Below, in pieces: positions 63,427 to 64,000 of a stretch of 64,000 bases of DNA (positions are counted from its first letter, which is position 1; the number at the start of each line of letters is the position of its first letter). The notes beneath the pieces were generated by a model, which saw nothing but the letters and a program-made list of their open reading frames with translations, did no database searches and was not told the DNA's origin. The translations under genes were made by a program, and so were the position numbers. Origin of the DNA: Winogradskyella arenosi (GTDB lineage Bacteria > Bacteroidota > Bacteroidia > Flavobacteriales > Flavobacteriaceae); NCBI RefSeq assembly GCF_003337305.1, contig NZ_QPJO01000004.1, positions 310,001-374,000 on the forward strand. Direction: 5' to 3'.

Positions 63427-64000
63427 ATGATTCAAGTTCTTAAACGACTACGATATCTTATCTTAATCTGTCCTTTGTTTATTGTTGCGCAAGAAAATTA
63501 TACCCTGAGCGGAAGCATAGTAGATAATTTAAGCAATGAAACGCTCATTGGTGTTAATGTTATTATTCCATCACAACAAACCGGAACCGTAACCAATGAA
63601 TACGGCTTCTACTCCATTACCCTGCCGGCCGGCACGTATAAGATTCAAATCAGTTACCTCGGATTTCAAACGCTGACAGAAACCATCGTTCTTAATCAGA
63701 ATTTGACTCAAAACTTTAAACTCAATGAAGCTACAGAAAGTTTAGAAGAAGTCGTGGTCACTCAAGATATTGAAAAATTGAATATCAAAAAACCACAGAT
63801 GAGCGTTAATTCCTTATCCATAAAAACGATAAAGAGTATGCCGGTTGTCCTGGGCGAAGTTGATGTTATAAAATCCATAACCCTATTGCCTGGAGTAACC
63901 AATGCGGGTGAAGGCGCATCCGGATTCAATGTTAGAGGTGGCGCAGCAGATCAAAACCTTATTCTTTTAGATGAAGCCACCATTTTTAATTCGTCGCATT
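63427..64000 (+). CDS. TonB-dependent receptor, N-terminal part (runs off the window)
   Basis: About 191 codons are visible before the right edge. A signal peptide (about 1-22) is followed by a carboxypeptidase-D-like domain (about 24-110, GSIVDNLSNETLIGVNVIIP, NEYGFYSITLPAGTYKIQIS), then LEEVVVT and the plug domain start (SMPVVLGEVDVIKSITLLPG, GFNVRGGAADQNLILLDEA). This architecture marks an outer-membrane transporter energised by TonB-ExbBD. The substrate cannot be told; no SusD-like partner is visible before the edge. Confidence 0.92.
   Translation, partial: MIQVLKRLRYLILICPLFIVAQENYTLSGSIVDNLSNETLIGVNVIIPSQQTGTVTNEYGFYSITLPAGTYKIQISYLGFQTLTETIVLNQNLTQNFKLNEATESLEEVVVTQDIEKLNIKKPQMSVNSLSIKTIKSMPVVLGEVDVIKSITLLPGVTNAGEGASGFNVRGGAADQNLILLDEATIFNSSH

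Overview
The window is a contiguous piece of a chromosome from a member of the Bacteroidota, almost certainly a marine-type Flavobacteriaceae. The signs are AT-rich DNA with dense compact operons; several -7 boxes of the Bacteroidota type TAnnTTTG; proteins with C-terminal type IX secretion (T9SS) sorting domains; the T9SS accessory protein PorD (DUF4835 family); an RprX/RprY-type two-component pair; a carboxypeptidase-D-like TonB-dependent receptor at the right edge; and a monomeric NADP isocitrate dehydrogenase. Genus cannot be fixed from the sequence alone.

Layout. 1-2.3 kb (+): the tail of an outer-membrane barrel protein, a secreted NTF2-like protein, a small membrane protein and a DoxD/DoxA fusion. 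2.3-3.0 kb (-): pcm. 3.3-12.7 kb (+): Gfo/Idh oxidoreductase, 3-hydroxyacyl-CoA dehydrogenase, DUF1015 protein, YggS, an exonuclease/GIY-YIG fusion, a DUF3857 transglutaminase-like protein, a voltage-sensor K+ channel with a zinc ribbon, and miaA. 12.8-31.1 kb (-): RprXY-like pair, coaE-YbbR-glycosyltransferase, two paralogous T9SS-secreted FN3 proteins, fabI, recN, porD-coaBC-rpoZ-bamD (pantothenate to CoA, RNA polymerase omega, outer membrane assembly) and dapA. 31.2-32.9 kb (+): a 5'-nucleotidase split over two genes. 33.0-38.9 kb (-): ligA, a LOG-like protein, prmC and others. 38.9-42.6 kb (+): ribD operon. 43.2-47.3 kb (+): dnaA, low-molecular-weight phosphatase, a secreted sugar dehydrogenase and an RsmI-like methyltransferase.

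47.3-49.4 kb is the only clearly accessory stretch: three unrecognised small proteins arranged around two diverged copies of a roughly 150 bp intergenic repeat, which gives it the look of a gene-cassette insertion. 49.4-53.4 kb (-): a muramidase-like protein, DUF2279 protein, mltG, an acetyltransferase and dapF. 53.6-64 kb (+): HtrA-type protease, long GAPDH, a coiled-coil membrane protein, hemG, trmD, rplS with a candidate structured leader, a roughly 800 bp gap with tiny ORFs and an orphan terminator, a pentapeptide-repeat protein, icd and a truncated TonB receptor.

Most of the window is housekeeping: cell-envelope building (bamD, mltG, dapA, dapF, fabI, DUF2279), coenzyme and flavin synthesis (coaE, coaBC, ribD), translation (miaA, trmD, rplS, prmC, RsmI-like) and DNA replication or repair (dnaA, ligA, recN). 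I found no CRISPR array, tRNA, rRNA, transposase or prophage. The observations most worth a second look are the cassette-like region, the apparent ATT start codon of the exonuclease/GIY-YIG fusion, the structured leaders (rplS, dnaA, the 3-hydroxyacyl-CoA dehydrogenase gene, hemG), the palindromes upstream of rprX and of the coiled-coil gene, and the peptide or small-RNA candidate region near 60 kb.
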